From Rhizobium sp. Leaf371 (lineage in GTDB: Bacteria > Pseudomonadota > Alphaproteobacteria > Rhizobiales > Rhizobiaceae), in contig NZ_LMQB01000001.1 in the NCBI RefSeq assembly GCF_001424045.1, positions 842,083-906,082 of the forward strand: 64,000 nt of DNA. The letters are read 5' to 3'. Positions 1 through 11,000 of the stretch are shown one piece after another; the stretch's first letter is position 1, and every line of letters starts with the position of its first letter. The position numbers and the translations under genes were made by a program. Under the pieces are notes generated by a model that saw only the letters and a program-made list of their open reading frames with translations, did not search any database and was not told the origin of the DNA.

Positions 1-453
1 TGGCGATGGCCGTGCCCGGGCGATCGCGCACCAGCACCGGCATCAGCTCCATGATCTGGCGGCCGAACAGGAAGTCGGTGGGATAGAGCGGATCGGAGAG
101 GAAGATCTGCTTCTGGCGCGTGGTGACGGCCGGCACCAGAGCGAGCGGGGCGATGAGGACGATGCCGTATTCCGCGCGGCCGGCGATGGCATCGACGGCG
201 AGGAACAGCAGGAAGAAGATGAAAGCCGTGACCCAGGCCGGGCGTGCGGGATCGAGAAAGAAGGCGGTGGCTTCGGTCGCGGAATTGCGCGCGATCCATT
301 CGACGACGAAGATCAGCGAGACGGCGAGCAGGAACGAGACGACGACGCTGCGGACGTTGGACAGAAGCCGCGACGGGCGTGCATCCTGCGCGCCGGTGGA
401 CCCATAGACGTCCGCGGAGGGTCTTGCGTTCACGGCAGACTGAAAACTCGCCA
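1..453 (-). CDS. LTA synthase family / alkaline phosphatase superfamily membrane protein, N-terminal part
   Basis: This is the 5' part of a gene that leaves the window at its left edge; 151 codons are visible. The start at 453 is preceded by a good AAGGGAG ribosome binding site. The visible part is a polytopic membrane domain with about three hydrophobic segments (near residues 35-55, 72-92 and 96-110), followed by a DPLYPTDFLFGRQIMEL-type stretch that resembles the membrane domain of LTA-synthase/MdoB-like phosphoglycerol transferases. In that family the catalytic sulfatase-like domain is C-terminal and periplasmic, and it would lie outside the window. The role would be transfer of phosphoglycerol-type groups to an envelope glycan or glucan. 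The family call rests on general resemblance from memory, and the catalytic domain is not seen. A PhoB-like box lies 33 bp upstream. Confidence 0.65.
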
Positions 454-485
454 TGGCCGGCTCCCTTCACAAATTCTTCGCATGA

Positions 486-503
486 CTGTCATATCGGTGT
501 CAT
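486..503 (+). promoter_or_regulatory. Candidate PhoB box in the divergent promoter region
   Basis: Two direct 7-mers, CTGTCAT (486-492) and GTGTCAT (497-503), are separated by ATCG, giving the 11 bp phasing of a PhoB box (consensus CTGTCAT-N4-CTGTCAT). The box lies between the gene starting at 453 on the minus strand and the gene starting at 599 on the plus strand. As written it points towards the plus-strand gene. One mismatch to the consensus is visible. Confidence 0.5.
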
Positions 504-598
504 GTTGAACAGAGGATGAATGTGCTTTCCCATGCACAATGCGCGTGATCTCCCGCGGATCGCCGGGATAAGAGGAAGCCCGCGCGAAGGAGGACGAG

Positions 599-1423
599 AT
601 GCGCAGTTCGGTCGAACTATACAGTGTGGAGACGGGCGAGACGCGCGTCGTCTGGCAGACGGACCGGCTGGTCGAGGCGCCGAATTTCACGCCGGCCGGC
701 GACGGGCTGATCCTCAACGGCGACGGCCGGCTGCTGCGTATCGGTCTTGCCGATCCGGTGCCGGAGGCGATCGATACCGGCTTTGCCGATCGTCTCAACA
801 ACGATCACGGCCTCTCGCCGGATGGACGCCGGCTCGCGATCAGCGACAAGACCGAATTCGGCAAATCGGCGATCTACACGCTGCCGATCGGCGGCGGCGT
901 GCCGACGCTCGTGACGCGCAACCTGCCGTCCTACTGGCATGGCTGGTCGCCGGACGGGACGCGGCTTGCCTATTGCGGCATTCGCGACCAGGTGTTCGAT
1001 ATCTACACGATTGCGGTCGAGGGCGGCGAGGAGACGCGGCTGACCCATGGCGAGGGCCGCAATGACGGGCCGGACTATTCGGCGGACGGGCGCTGGATCT
1101 ATTTCAACTCCAGCCGATCGGGCCGGATGCAGATCTGGCGAGTACCGTCCGAAGGGGGTGATGCGGAGCAGATCACCGACAGTCCCTATGGCGACTGGTT
1201 TCCGCATCCCTCGCCGGACGGGCGCCACCTGCTCGTGCTTTCCTACGATGGCGATGTGTTCGACCATCCGCGCGACCTGACGGTGCGGCTGCGGCTGATG
1301 GATGCCGATGGCGGACAGGCGCGGACGTTGTTCGCGCTCTTCGGCGGTCAGGGGACGATCAACGTGCCGAACTGGTCGCCGGACGGCAAGACGTTCGCCT
1401 TCGTCCGCTACGCGCCGGAATGA
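599..1423 (+). CDS. TolB-like beta-propeller protein
   Basis: A 274-residue protein built of repeated WD40/TolB-like blades. Recurrent SPDG or SADG motifs (near residues 77, 120, 163, 205 and 262) each precede a strand such as RRLAIS or TRLAYC, as in the propeller domain of TolB and the Tol biopolymer-transport-like family. It is shorter than true periplasmic TolB (about 430 residues), lacks the TolB N-terminal domain and has no signal peptide, so it is probably cytoplasmic and not part of the Tol-Pal complex. The start is supported by AAGGAGG eight bases upstream. It shares its upstream region and a PhoB-like box with the divergent LTA-synthase-like gene. The ligand is unknown. Confidence 0.8.
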   Translation: MRSSVELYSVETGETRVVWQTDRLVEAPNFTPAGDGLILNGDGRLLRIGLADPVPEAIDTGFADRLNNDHGLSPDGRRLAISDKTEFGKSAIYTLPIGGGVPTLVTRNLPSYWHGWSPDGTRLAYCGIRDQVFDIYTIAVEGGEETRLTHGEGRNDGPDYSADGRWIYFNSSRSGRMQIWRVPSEGGDAEQITDSPYGDWFPHPSPDGRHLLVLSYDGDVFDHPRDLTVRLRLMDADGGQARTLFALFGGQGTINVPNWSPDGKTFAFVRYAPE

Positions 1424-1436
1424 TCGACGCCTGGCG

Positions 1437-2741
1437 TCAGTTCGTCTGCTCCGGCTGATAGCCGGGGCCTGCGGGATGGTGCAGGTCGATGGAGGATTCC
1501 TCTGTCGGCAGGAAGGTCGGGCCGACCTGACGGACGCGGTTGGCCTTGGGGTCGTAAGGGCGCTCGTGGATCTCGCGCGGTGCGGCGTCTGCCGGCGCCG
1601 TTGCCGTTGTGGTTTCTGGCAGAAGGCTTTTCGACGCGGCGGGATCGGTGGTGATGGACACCACGGCCTTGTCGGAGGGCGTGCTCATCCGCGGGGCCGG
1701 GGCATCGCCCGGCAGGGTGGAGAAACCGGCGCCGGACGACCTGGCGGCCGCGGCGTTCGGCAGGCGGCAGCCGCACTGGCTGCGGCTTGCGGGGCTGCCG
1801 CTCTTATAGGCGAAGGCCGTGGGAAGATCCGTATAGGGATTGCCGGTGCCAGCCGAGATCATGTCCTGCGTCTCGCCGGACAGCGGATGGAAATAGAGTT
1901 CGGTCTCGGCGCCCGGGCAGCGGGCGCTGCAGGCCTGCGCGTCGCGCGCGAAATCGTCGGGCGTCGCATTGGCGGAAATCGGGAAGAACGAGCCGTCGCA
2001 GGTGCGCACGCACATGGTCCGCAGCGGGCCATCCAGCGTCAGCCGGTGCAGGTCGGGGGCGGAGAGATCCGAGAGCGACGGCTCGGACACCGCGCCGTCG
2101 GAGGGGCCGCGCAGGCTCGTCTCCTCGCTGCCGATCGGCGGGAGGTCCGCGATGATATTGCGAAAGCGGCGCGGCCGTGACTCGTCGATTCCCAAGTCTG
2201 CGATCCCCAGGTCTGCGTCCGTGCCGGCGTTCATGGTGGCATCCGGGCCCGAGACCGACGCGCTGACGAGATCGCTATCGATCGCCTCGCAACGGTTGGT
2301 CTGCATCGCGACCAGCACGCGCCGGCGCTCCGCATAGCCGGCGGATCCTGCGATGTCCTGCCGGCGGCGGGCTTTCATGTCCTCGAGGTCGGCGCTGATC
2401 GCGGCGATGCGGTTGTCGAGATCGGCGCAGGCCTCCTCGTTGTCGCCGTTGATGACGGTCACGCTCTCCGTGCTGCAGCCGAGCGCCCGCTGCTCGCTGC
2501 GCGCGCTGCGCAGCTCGATGTTTCGCCGCGAGATGGCGCCGGTGAAGTTTCGCTGGCTGGCCTCGCCGAAACCGTCTCGCCCGTTGTCACGGTCGTTCGA
2601 CGTCGCCTCGGGAAGGTCGGCAAGGCGCGCATGGAGCCTGTCGCAGAGCGTAGACGCTTCGGCGCCCGCTGACAGGAACAGAAGCGGCGCCAGCACTGCG
2701 GCCATGGAGAGTCTGCGGATCGTCAAACGTCTTGCCTGCAT
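1437..2741 (-). CDS. DUF2865 domain-containing exported protein
   Basis: A 434-residue protein with an N-terminal signal peptide (MQARRLTIRRLSMAAVLAPL, then an AGAEAS cleavage region). The middle part is predicted helical and Arg/Glu-rich. The signature segment runs around VRTCDGSFFPIS, QACSARCPGAETELYF and a CGCRLP cysteine motif, which is characteristic of DUF2865, a rhizobial family of unknown function. The cysteine-rich core (VRTCDG, QACSARCPG, SQCGCR) probably forms disulfides in the periplasm. The C-terminal 100 residues are Pro/Ala-rich. An in-frame ATG at 2786 would add 15 residues; neither start has a clear ribosome binding site, and I chose the one that gives a normal signal peptide. 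The gene lies downstream of, and on the same strand as, the malic enzyme. Confidence 0.75.
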   Translation of the reverse strand: MQARRLTIRRLSMAAVLAPLLFLSAGAEASTLCDRLHARLADLPEATSNDRDNGRDGFGEASQRNFTGAISRRNIELRSARSEQRALGCSTESVTVINGDNEEACADLDNRIAAISADLEDMKARRRQDIAGSAGYAERRRVLVAMQTNRCEAIDSDLVSASVSGPDATMNAGTDADLGIADLGIDESRPRRFRNIIADLPPIGSEETSLRGPSDGAVSEPSLSDLSAPDLHRLTLDGPLRTMCVRTCDGSFFPISANATPDDFARDAQACSARCPGAETELYFHPLSGETQDMISAGTGNPYTDLPTAFAYKSGSPASRSQCGCRLPNAAAARSSGAGFSTLPGDAPAPRMSTPSDKAVVSITTDPAASKSLLPETTTATAPADAAPREIHERPYDPKANRVRQVGPTFLPTEESSIDLHHPAGPGYQPEQTN

Positions 2742-2839
2742 CTGCGAAATTGGTCGATCTCGGATAGATCGCAAGGTCCGCGCCATTCCGGGCGCGGTCG
2801 AAGGTTCATCATAGCCGCTTTCCGGTCCGCCGCAACGCG

Positions 2840-2861
2840 CCCCGCGATCACTTTCGCGGGG
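2840..2861 (-). terminator. Hairpin downstream of malic enzyme gene
   Basis: A perfect inverted repeat, CCCCGCGA (2840-2847) and TCGCGGGG (2854-2861), with a 6-base loop, lies 23 bp past the malic enzyme stop. There is no T-run, so it may be a weak terminator or a 3'-end stabiliser. Confidence 0.35.
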
Positions 2862-2883
2862 ACGCAGGGTTCTGCCGCACGCT

Positions 2884-5196
<2,313 letters not shown>

Positions 5197-5366
5197 TGCG
5201 CAATACCCTCTCTCTGAACGGGGTCCTTTTGGCATGATTTCGCGGGTCCGTACAGTTCGCCGGTCGGGTTTTGGCCGCGTTCTCACGTTCCCGGACGCCA
5301 TTGTCACGCTCCTGAAACAGGAGTCTGTTTTCAACCATGTCAGGACCTGAAACGCGGAGACACCAG

Positions 5367-6206
5367 ATGGACAAGAGAGTGAGCGAACCCGCCGTCCGGC
5401 ACTATCGGACCCTGTTCATTTCCGACGTGCATCTCGGCTCCAAGGCCGCAAAGACCGATTACCTGCTCGACTTCCTGCGGCTGCACGATGCCGATACGAT
5501 CATTCTCGTCGGCGACATCGTCGACGGATGGCGGCTGAAGCGCTCCTGGTACTGGCCGCAATCCTGCAACGATGTGGTGCAGAAACTGCTGCGCAAGGCC
5601 CGCAAGGGCACGCGGATCATCTATATCCCCGGCAATCACGACGAGTTCCTGCGCGCCTTCCCCGGCACGCATTTCGGCGGCATCGAAGTGGCCTCGCGCC
5701 ACATCCACGAGAGCGCCGACGGTCTGCGCTATCTCGTGCTGCACGGCGACGAGTTCGACGTCGTGGTGCGCAATGCCCGGCTGCTCGCCTATCTCGGCGA
5801 CTGGGCCTACGACACGGCGATCGTCATCAATATCGGTCTGGCCGCCGTGCGCCGGCGGCTCGGCATGCCCTACTGGTCGTTCTCGGCCTGGGCAAAGCAG
5901 CAGGTCAAGCACGCGGTCAACTTCATCGGCGCGTTCCAGACGGTGGTTGCGGCCGAAGCCCGCAAGGCCGAGGCGGACGGCGTGGTCTGCGGACATATCC
6001 ACCATGCCGTGATCGAGGATATCGACGGCATCCGCTACATGAATTCCGGCGACTGGGTGGAAAGCTGCACGGCGATCGCCGAGCATGCGGACGGACGCAT
6101 GGAGCTGATCACCTGGAACGTGCTGGCCGGTGTGCCGCAGGCGACCGAGGACACCAGCGAGGCGCAGGCTCTGGTCGGGTCGTTTCTCGCGCGTCACGCC
6201 GCTTGA
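5367..6206 (+). CDS. UDP-2,3-diacylglucosamine diphosphatase-like metallophosphoesterase
   Basis: A 279-residue calcineurin-like phosphoesterase. All the metal-binding blocks are present: SDVHLGS near residue 20, GDIVDGW near 50, GNHDE near 88, HGDEFD near 128 and GHIHH near 211. This matches the LpxH-like family annotated as UDP-2,3-diacylglucosamine diphosphatase, which releases lipid X in lipid A synthesis. Alphaproteobacteria usually use LpxI for that step, so the substrate here is uncertain and may be another phosphodiester or pyrophosphate. There is no signal peptide, so it should act at the cytoplasmic face. The start at 5367 is preceded by GGAGAC; an ATG ten codons upstream at 5337 is less likely. 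Confidence 0.8.
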   Translation: MDKRVSEPAVRHYRTLFISDVHLGSKAAKTDYLLDFLRLHDADTIILVGDIVDGWRLKRSWYWPQSCNDVVQKLLRKARKGTRIIYIPGNHDEFLRAFPGTHFGGIEVASRHIHESADGLRYLVLHGDEFDVVVRNARLLAYLGDWAYDTAIVINIGLAAVRRRLGMPYWSFSAWAKQQVKHAVNFIGAFQTVVAAEARKAEADGVVCGHIHHAVIEDIDGIRYMNSGDWVESCTAIAEHADGRMELITWNVLAGVPQATEDTSEAQALVGSFLARHAA

Positions 6207-6392
6207 GGCGACGTGCCCGGCGACGTGCCCGGCGCCGGATGGTGTCGGAGTCGGGATGACCGGCAGGGCGATATTCCCGCGCTCTCCGTCAAAAATGACG
6301 TGCTCCGCTCCGGTGGAACGCATAATACCGGCCGGAGAAGAGCATCCCGACACCGATTCCGGTCTCTGGATGGTTGCAGCAGGTCGTTCCCG

Positions 6393-7616
6393 ATGGATTC
6401 TCCTTTCCCGTCCCGGCTGTCCGAGCCGGCCCCGCCGTCGCGATTCGTGGTCCGGATCGCGCTGCTTTTCAGTGCGCCGCTGTTCATCAACGGCTTTGCC
6501 ATGCCGTTCTTTCCCGTCTGGCTGTCGTCGCTGTCGTTCGACGCGGCGCAGATCTCGATCATCCTCGCGGTGCCGATGTTCGTGCGGGTGTTTTCGGCGC
6601 CGGTCGCGGGCATGATCGCGGACAGGCTCGGAGAGCGGACGCGGCTGTTGCTCTGGTCGGCCGGCCTGTCGCTTCTGACGGCGCTCGGGCTGTTCGTCTC
6701 CCACGGGTTCTGGGTGGTTCTCGTCGTCTATACGCTGCAGGGCGTGGTCTATTCGCCCTATGTGCCGATCGTCGAGGCCGTGGCGCTGACCGGCGTGCGG
6801 CGCTGGGGGTTCGACTATGCGCGGATGCGGCTCTGGGGGTCGATCGCCTTCATCTGCGCGACGATGATCGGCGGCGCGCTGATGAGCCGGTTCGGTGGCG
6901 CGATGGTGCTGCCGGCGATGACGGTCGGTTTCGTCGCCATGGTCGCGGTGACGTTTCTGGCGCCGCGGGTCGGCGCCCCGCGTCGCCCGTCCACGCTGAC
7001 GACGCTTGCCGATCCCCCGCCAAAGGCCTTGCGGGCGCTGGATATCCAGCTGCTGCTGATGGGCGTCGGGCTGGTGAACGGCAGCCACGGCATGCTGTTT
7101 GCGTTTTCGGCGCTTTACTGGACGAGCATCGGCTTTTCCGGAACGGAGGTCGGGCTGCTCTGGAGCGCCGGGGTTGCGGCGGAGATCGCGATGTTCGTGG
7201 CCGCCAAGATGATTCTCGTCCGGGTCAGCCTCTGGGCGATGATCTTCACGGGTGCGGGCCTCGCCATCCTGCGCTGGCTGCTCTTCCCGCTCGATCTCGG
7301 CTTCTGGGGCTATTTCGCGCTGCAATGCGCCCATGCCTTCACCTATGCGATCATGCATACGGGGCTGCAGACCATGCTGGTGCGGCGCGTGGCGGAGCGG
7401 CAGGAGACGGCGGCACAGGGGCTCTATTTCTTCTATACGGGCATGTTCACCGCGCTCTGCACCTTCGTCTCCGGCATTTTCTACGGCTGGTTCGGGGTGC
7501 ACGGCTTCCTCGCCATGGCCGTCGCCGCCTTCATCGGCTTTGCGCTCCTGATCGTCGCCTGGACGCTTCAGCCCCAGAGTTCCGGCTCCAGCGGCATGAG
7601 CAGCGAGCCTTCGTAG
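6393..7616 (+). CDS. MFS transporter (HcaT/MFS_1-like)
   Basis: A 407-residue integral membrane protein with about 12 hydrophobic segments. A short cytoplasmic N-terminus (MDSPFPSRLSEP) is followed by the first segment at FVVRIALLFSAPLFINGFAM, and the MFS loop motif appears as GMIADRLGERTR between segments 2 and 3. The sequence resembles the 3-phenylpropionate/nucleoside-symporter-like MFS_1_like group (HcaT type). The substrate is not known. The 3' end overlaps the end of the convergent epimerase gene by 49 bp, so the two transcripts are antisense at their tails. The start was chosen at the first Met directly before the transmembrane core; an open frame extends upstream to 6213 but is not protein-like. 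Confidence 0.8.
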   Translation: MDSPFPSRLSEPAPPSRFVVRIALLFSAPLFINGFAMPFFPVWLSSLSFDAAQISIILAVPMFVRVFSAPVAGMIADRLGERTRLLLWSAGLSLLTALGLFVSHGFWVVLVVYTLQGVVYSPYVPIVEAVALTGVRRWGFDYARMRLWGSIAFICATMIGGALMSRFGGAMVLPAMTVGFVAMVAVTFLAPRVGAPRRPSTLTTLADPPPKALRALDIQLLLMGVGLVNGSHGMLFAFSALYWTSIGFSGTEVGLLWSAGVAAEIAMFVAAKMILVRVSLWAMIFTGAGLAILRWLLFPLDLGFWGYFALQCAHAFTYAIMHTGLQTMLVRRVAERQETAAQGLYFFYTGMFTALCTFVSGIFYGWFGVHGFLAMAVAAFIGFALLIVAWTLQPQSSGSSGMSSEPS

Positions 7617-8548
7617 CGCAGGCCGGGCTCGCGATCGCGCGACAATAAAAGCGGGCCGTCGAGATCGACGAAGGCCGCACCCTGCGCGACGAGCGCCGCG
7701 GGCGCCATGGCAAGCGAGGTGCCCACCATGCAGCCGACCATGACGTCGAGGCCCAATGCCCGCGCCCGGTCGCGCATGTCGAAGGCGTGGGTGAGGCCGC
7801 CGGTCTTGTCGAGCTTGATGTTGACGGCGTCGTAGCGGCCGGCGAGGTGATCGAGATCGGCGATGGTGTGGACGCTTTCATCGGCACAGACGGGGACGGG
7901 CCGGGAAAGGCGGGCCAGGATCTCGTCGCGGCCGGCCGGCAGCGGCTGCTCGACGAGCGCGATGCCGGCTTCCTCGCAGACGGCGAAATGGGCGGCGAGA
8001 TTGTCTTCCGTCCAGGCCTCGTTCGCATCGAGAACGAGGATCGTTTCGGGCGCGGCCCGTCGCACGGCACGGATGCGGGCGGTGTCGTCGGCGGTGCCGA
8101 CCTTGACCTTGAGCAGCGGACGGAAGGCGGCCTCTGCGGCGCGCGCGGCCATGGTCTCGGCGTCGGCCAGCGAAATCGTATAGGCGGTGACGAGCGGCTG
8201 CGGCAGGGACAGGCCGGCGAGCTGCCAGACGGGCAGGGCGCTCTTCTTCGCCTCCAGATCCCACATCGCGCAATCGACCGCATTGCGGGCGGCGCCGGGC
8301 GGCATGATGCGGGCGAGTTCCGCCCGGCCGATGCCGCGCTCGATCGCGTGGCGGCAGGCTTCGATGGCCTCGACCACACTTTCGATCGTCTCGCCGTAGC
8401 GGCCATAGGGGACGCATTCGCCGATGCCGCTCGACCCGCCCTCGCGCAGCCGGCAGGTGACGACGGAGGCCGCCGTCTTGGAGCCGCGCGAAATGGTGAA
8501 CGCGCCCGCAATGGGAAAATGTTCGACGGTGATCTCAAGCGTGGTCAT
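7568..8548 (-). CDS. dgcA: Dipeptide epimerase / N-acetyl-D-glutamate racemase of the enolase superfamily
   Basis: A 326-residue enolase-superfamily enzyme of the muconate-lactonizing subgroup. Catalytic features are visible: the KVK motif in LLKVKVG (about residue 158), metal ligands in LVLDANEAW, LVEQPLP and VCADES, and the second-side lysine in NIKLDKTGG. This fits L-Ala-D/L-Glu epimerases and the rhizobial N-acetyl-D-Glu racemase DgcA, which act on murein-derived peptides or N-acyl amino acids. The catabolic partner DgcN is not adjacent, so the exact substrate is open. The protein is cytoplasmic. It is convergent with, and overlaps, the MFS gene, which could supply its substrate (inference). 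Confidence 0.8.
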   Translation of the reverse strand: MTTLEITVEHFPIAGAFTISRGSKTAASVVTCRLREGGSSGIGECVPYGRYGETIESVVEAIEACRHAIERGIGRAELARIMPPGAARNAVDCAMWDLEAKKSALPVWQLAGLSLPQPLVTAYTISLADAETMAARAAEAAFRPLLKVKVGTADDTARIRAVRRAAPETILVLDANEAWTEDNLAAHFAVCEEAGIALVEQPLPAGRDEILARLSRPVPVCADESVHTIADLDHLAGRYDAVNIKLDKTGGLTHAFDMRDRARALGLDVMVGCMVGTSLAMAPAALVAQGAAFVDLDGPLLLSRDREPGLRYEGSLLMPLEPELWG

Positions 8549-8696
8549 CTGCGTATAGCCCTTCCGAAACGAACTTTCTCAACGATCCTGCCGGAGAACG
8601 TGGCATCGACATCACGGTCGTCAACTGCCTGTCTTAACCTTTGTCCTTCGCCCCCTTTCCATCGGTGACATCGTCAGCGGCAGTCGCTATGAGTGT

Positions 8697-9908
8697 TTGC
8701 TGATCGACACCGATGCAACCTTTGCACAGAGAATCCAGAACCGCGTGACCAAAACCCTCGTCAAGACTGAAGCGACCGTCGAACGCGACGATTCCGGCGA
8801 GAAGGGGGACACGGTCTATCGTTTCGGCGGCAACTGGCGCGCGTCCGGCCTGCCCCCCGTGGTCAAGCGCCTGGACGAAATGGCGAAACCCGCCGGCGGG
8901 CCGCAGGGCGCGCAGGTACGATTCGACCTGTCCGACATCGCCGCGATGGACACGGCCGGCGCGTGGATCATCCGCCGCTTCATGACGAAGCTCGGCGGCG
9001 ATGAAGCGGTGACGCTCGACGGCGGCAATGCCGGCTATCTCGAATTGGTGAAGGCGCTGCCGGCCGAACTGCGCGAACCGCAGGCAGACGATGGCCCGCC
9101 GCGCACGCTCGCCGACCGCGCGTTCCAGCCGATCGGCAAGGCCGTCCTGTCGATGTGGGACGACATGGTCGCGGCGATGTACATCGTCGGCTCGGCCGTG
9201 CGCGGCGCGCAGCTGAAGGTGGGTCGCCACAGCGGGCTGTCGCCGGCCGCAATCATCAACCAGATCGACCGCATGGGCGTCCAGGCCGTGCCGATCATCA
9301 CGCTGATGTCCTTCCTGATCGGCGCGATCATCGCGCAGCAGGGTGCCTTCCAGCTGCGCTATTTCGGCGCCGAACTCTTCGTGGTCGATCTCGTCGGCAT
9401 CCTGCAGCTGCGCGAAATCGGCGTGCTCCTGACCGCCATCATGATCGCGGGGCGTTCCGGCAGCGCGATCACGGCCGAAGTCGGCTCGATGAAGATGCGC
9501 GAGGAGATCGACGCGCTGAAGGTCATGGGTCTCAGCCCCATCGGCATTCTCGTCTTCCCCCGCCTCGTGGCGCTGACCATCGCCCTGCCGCTTCTGACGA
9601 TCATCGCCAATTTCGCGGCGCTCGCCGGTGCGGCCATGGTGGTCAATATCTATTCCGGCATCACGCTCTCCACCTTCCTGGCGCGCCTGCAGGAGGCGGT
9701 CGATTATTCCTCGGTGCTGGCGGGCATGATCAAGGCGCCCTTCATGGCGCTGATCATCGGCATCGTCGCCTCGGTCGAAGGCATGAAGGTCGGCGGCAGC
9801 GCCGAATCGCTCGGCAAGCACGTGACGCAATCGGTGGTGAAGTCGATCTTCGTGGTCATCCTCATCGACGCCCTCTTCGCCATCTTCTATTCGGCGATCA
9901 ATTTCTGA
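8697..9908 (+). CDS. mlaE: MlaE-family phospholipid ABC transporter permease with N-terminal STAS-like domain
   Basis: A 403-residue inner-membrane permease. Residues 1-120 form a soluble STAS-like domain (VRFDLSDIAAMDTAGAWIIR). After it comes the MlaE/PF02405 membrane domain with the signature around LREIGVLLTAIMIAGRSGSA and EIDALKVMGLSPIGILVFPR. It would form the channel of an Mla-type system moving phospholipids between inner and outer membrane. The TTG start at 8697 is the longest option; an in-frame GTG at 8745 is an alternative, and neither has a strong ribosome site. It is followed 14 bp later by the ATPase gene, and together with mlaD and a PqiC-like lipoprotein it forms an operon. 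Confidence 0.9.
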   Translation: MLIDTDATFAQRIQNRVTKTLVKTEATVERDDSGEKGDTVYRFGGNWRASGLPPVVKRLDEMAKPAGGPQGAQVRFDLSDIAAMDTAGAWIIRRFMTKLGGDEAVTLDGGNAGYLELVKALPAELREPQADDGPPRTLADRAFQPIGKAVLSMWDDMVAAMYIVGSAVRGAQLKVGRHSGLSPAAIINQIDRMGVQAVPIITLMSFLIGAIIAQQGAFQLRYFGAELFVVDLVGILQLREIGVLLTAIMIAGRSGSAITAEVGSMKMREEIDALKVMGLSPIGILVFPRLVALTIALPLLTIIANFAALAGAAMVVNIYSGITLSTFLARLQEAVDYSSVLAGMIKAPFMALIIGIVASVEGMKVGGSAESLGKHVTQSVVKSIFVVILIDALFAIFYSAINF

Positions 9909-9922
9909 TGGAGGCGACATCG

Positions 9923-10936
9923 ATGCAGACCGCCGACGAGACGCAGACCCCGGCCGCGCAGACGCCGGACCGGACGGACGAGCGCGGACCCCGGGAGACC
10001 GGTGGGACTGGCAAGGGCGAGGGCGAGCGCGAGGTCATCCTGTCCGTCAAGGACCTGACGGTCGCCTTCGGGTCCAATGTCGTTCTGGATGCGCTGAACC
10101 TCGATATCTATCGCGGCGAGATCCTCGGCTTCGTCGGTCCTTCGGGCACCGGCAAGTCGGTGCTGATGCGCACCGTGCTGCGGCTGCTGCCGCGCCGCTC
10201 CGGCAAGATCGAGATTCTCGGGGCCGAATATGATGCGGTGAGCGAGGAAGAGCGCGTCGAGCTCGACACGCGGCTCGGCGTGCTGTTCCAGCACGGCGCC
10301 TTGTTCTCGTCGCTGACGGTGAAGGAGAACATCCAGGTTCCGATGCGGGAATATCTCGACCTGCCGCAGGAGATCATGGACGATCTGGCGCGGCTGAAGA
10401 TCGAGCTCGTCGGCCTTGCGCCGGAAGCGGCCGACAAGTTTCCCTCAGAGCTTTCCGGCGGCATGATCAAGCGTGCGGCCCTTGCGCGGGCGCTGGCGCT
10501 CGATCCGGACCTCGTCTTCCTCGACGAGCCGACCTCGGGCCTCGACCCGATCGGCGCGGCCGAGTTCGATGAATTGATCGCCCGGCTGCGCGACACTCTG
10601 GGGCTGACCGTGTATATGGTGACTCACGACCTCGACAGCCTCTTCTCCGTCTGCGACCGCATCGCGGTTCTCGGCAACAAGAAGGTCATGGTGGAGGGGA
10701 CGATCGAGGACATGCTCGCCTCCGACGACGACTGGGTGCAGTCCTACTTCCGCGGCAAGCGGGCGCGCTCGATCGTGCGCGACGACGGCGAGGACCTGCG
10801 CCACCACGATGCGAACGCGCCGCAGCGCCATGAGAACGACACGCCGGGCGATCGGCCGGGCAATCGGCAAGCCAACCCGCAGGGCAACCGACAAGGCAAC
10901 CCGCAGGGCAGCCGGCAGAACGGGCGCGCGGGCTGA
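9923..10936 (+). CDS. mlaF: MlaF-type ABC transporter ATP-binding protein
   Basis: A 337-residue ATPase subunit of the phospholipid transporter. It has Walker A GPSGTGKS (about residue 75), Q-loop FQHGALFSSLTV, signature LSGGMIKRAALARALA, Walker B LVFLDEPTSGLDP and the H-loop THDLDS, all intact. The start at 9923 has GGAGG eight bases upstream; an ATG at 9908 overlapping the permease stop is an alternative. The last 60 residues are a hydrophilic, low-complexity tail in which an 8-residue unit (GNRQANPQ, GNRQGNPQ, GSRQ) is repeated, absent from ordinary MlaF. The DNA of that tail (10859-10918) is a 24 bp tandem repeat. Confidence 0.93.
   Translation: MQTADETQTPAAQTPDRTDERGPRETGGTGKGEGEREVILSVKDLTVAFGSNVVLDALNLDIYRGEILGFVGPSGTGKSVLMRTVLRLLPRRSGKIEILGAEYDAVSEEERVELDTRLGVLFQHGALFSSLTVKENIQVPMREYLDLPQEIMDDLARLKIELVGLAPEAADKFPSELSGGMIKRAALARALALDPDLVFLDEPTSGLDPIGAAEFDELIARLRDTLGLTVYMVTHDLDSLFSVCDRIAVLGNKKVMVEGTIEDMLASDDDWVQSYFRGKRARSIVRDDGEDLRHHDANAPQRHENDTPGDRPGNRQANPQGNRQGNPQGSRQNGRAG
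10859..10918 (+). repeat. 24-bp tandem repeat in the 3' end of mlaF
   Basis: Two and a half copies of a 24 bp unit (10859-10882, 10883-10906 and a half copy to 10918) encode the Gly-Asn-Arg-Gln-rich tail of the ATPase. The array stays in frame, so copy-number change would alter tail length in 8-residue steps. Confidence 0.7.
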
Positions 10937-11000
10937 CCGGTCCCCAAGACTTTCAGACAGTTCCAATAAGGCCCGAGCGGCCACAGGGTAGACGCCAAAG

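Noticed and set aside
5340-7502. A 720-codon minus-strand frame across the phosphoesterase and MFS genes
   Set aside because: It spans two well-supported genes and an intergenic region, and its product is a charged low-complexity sequence.
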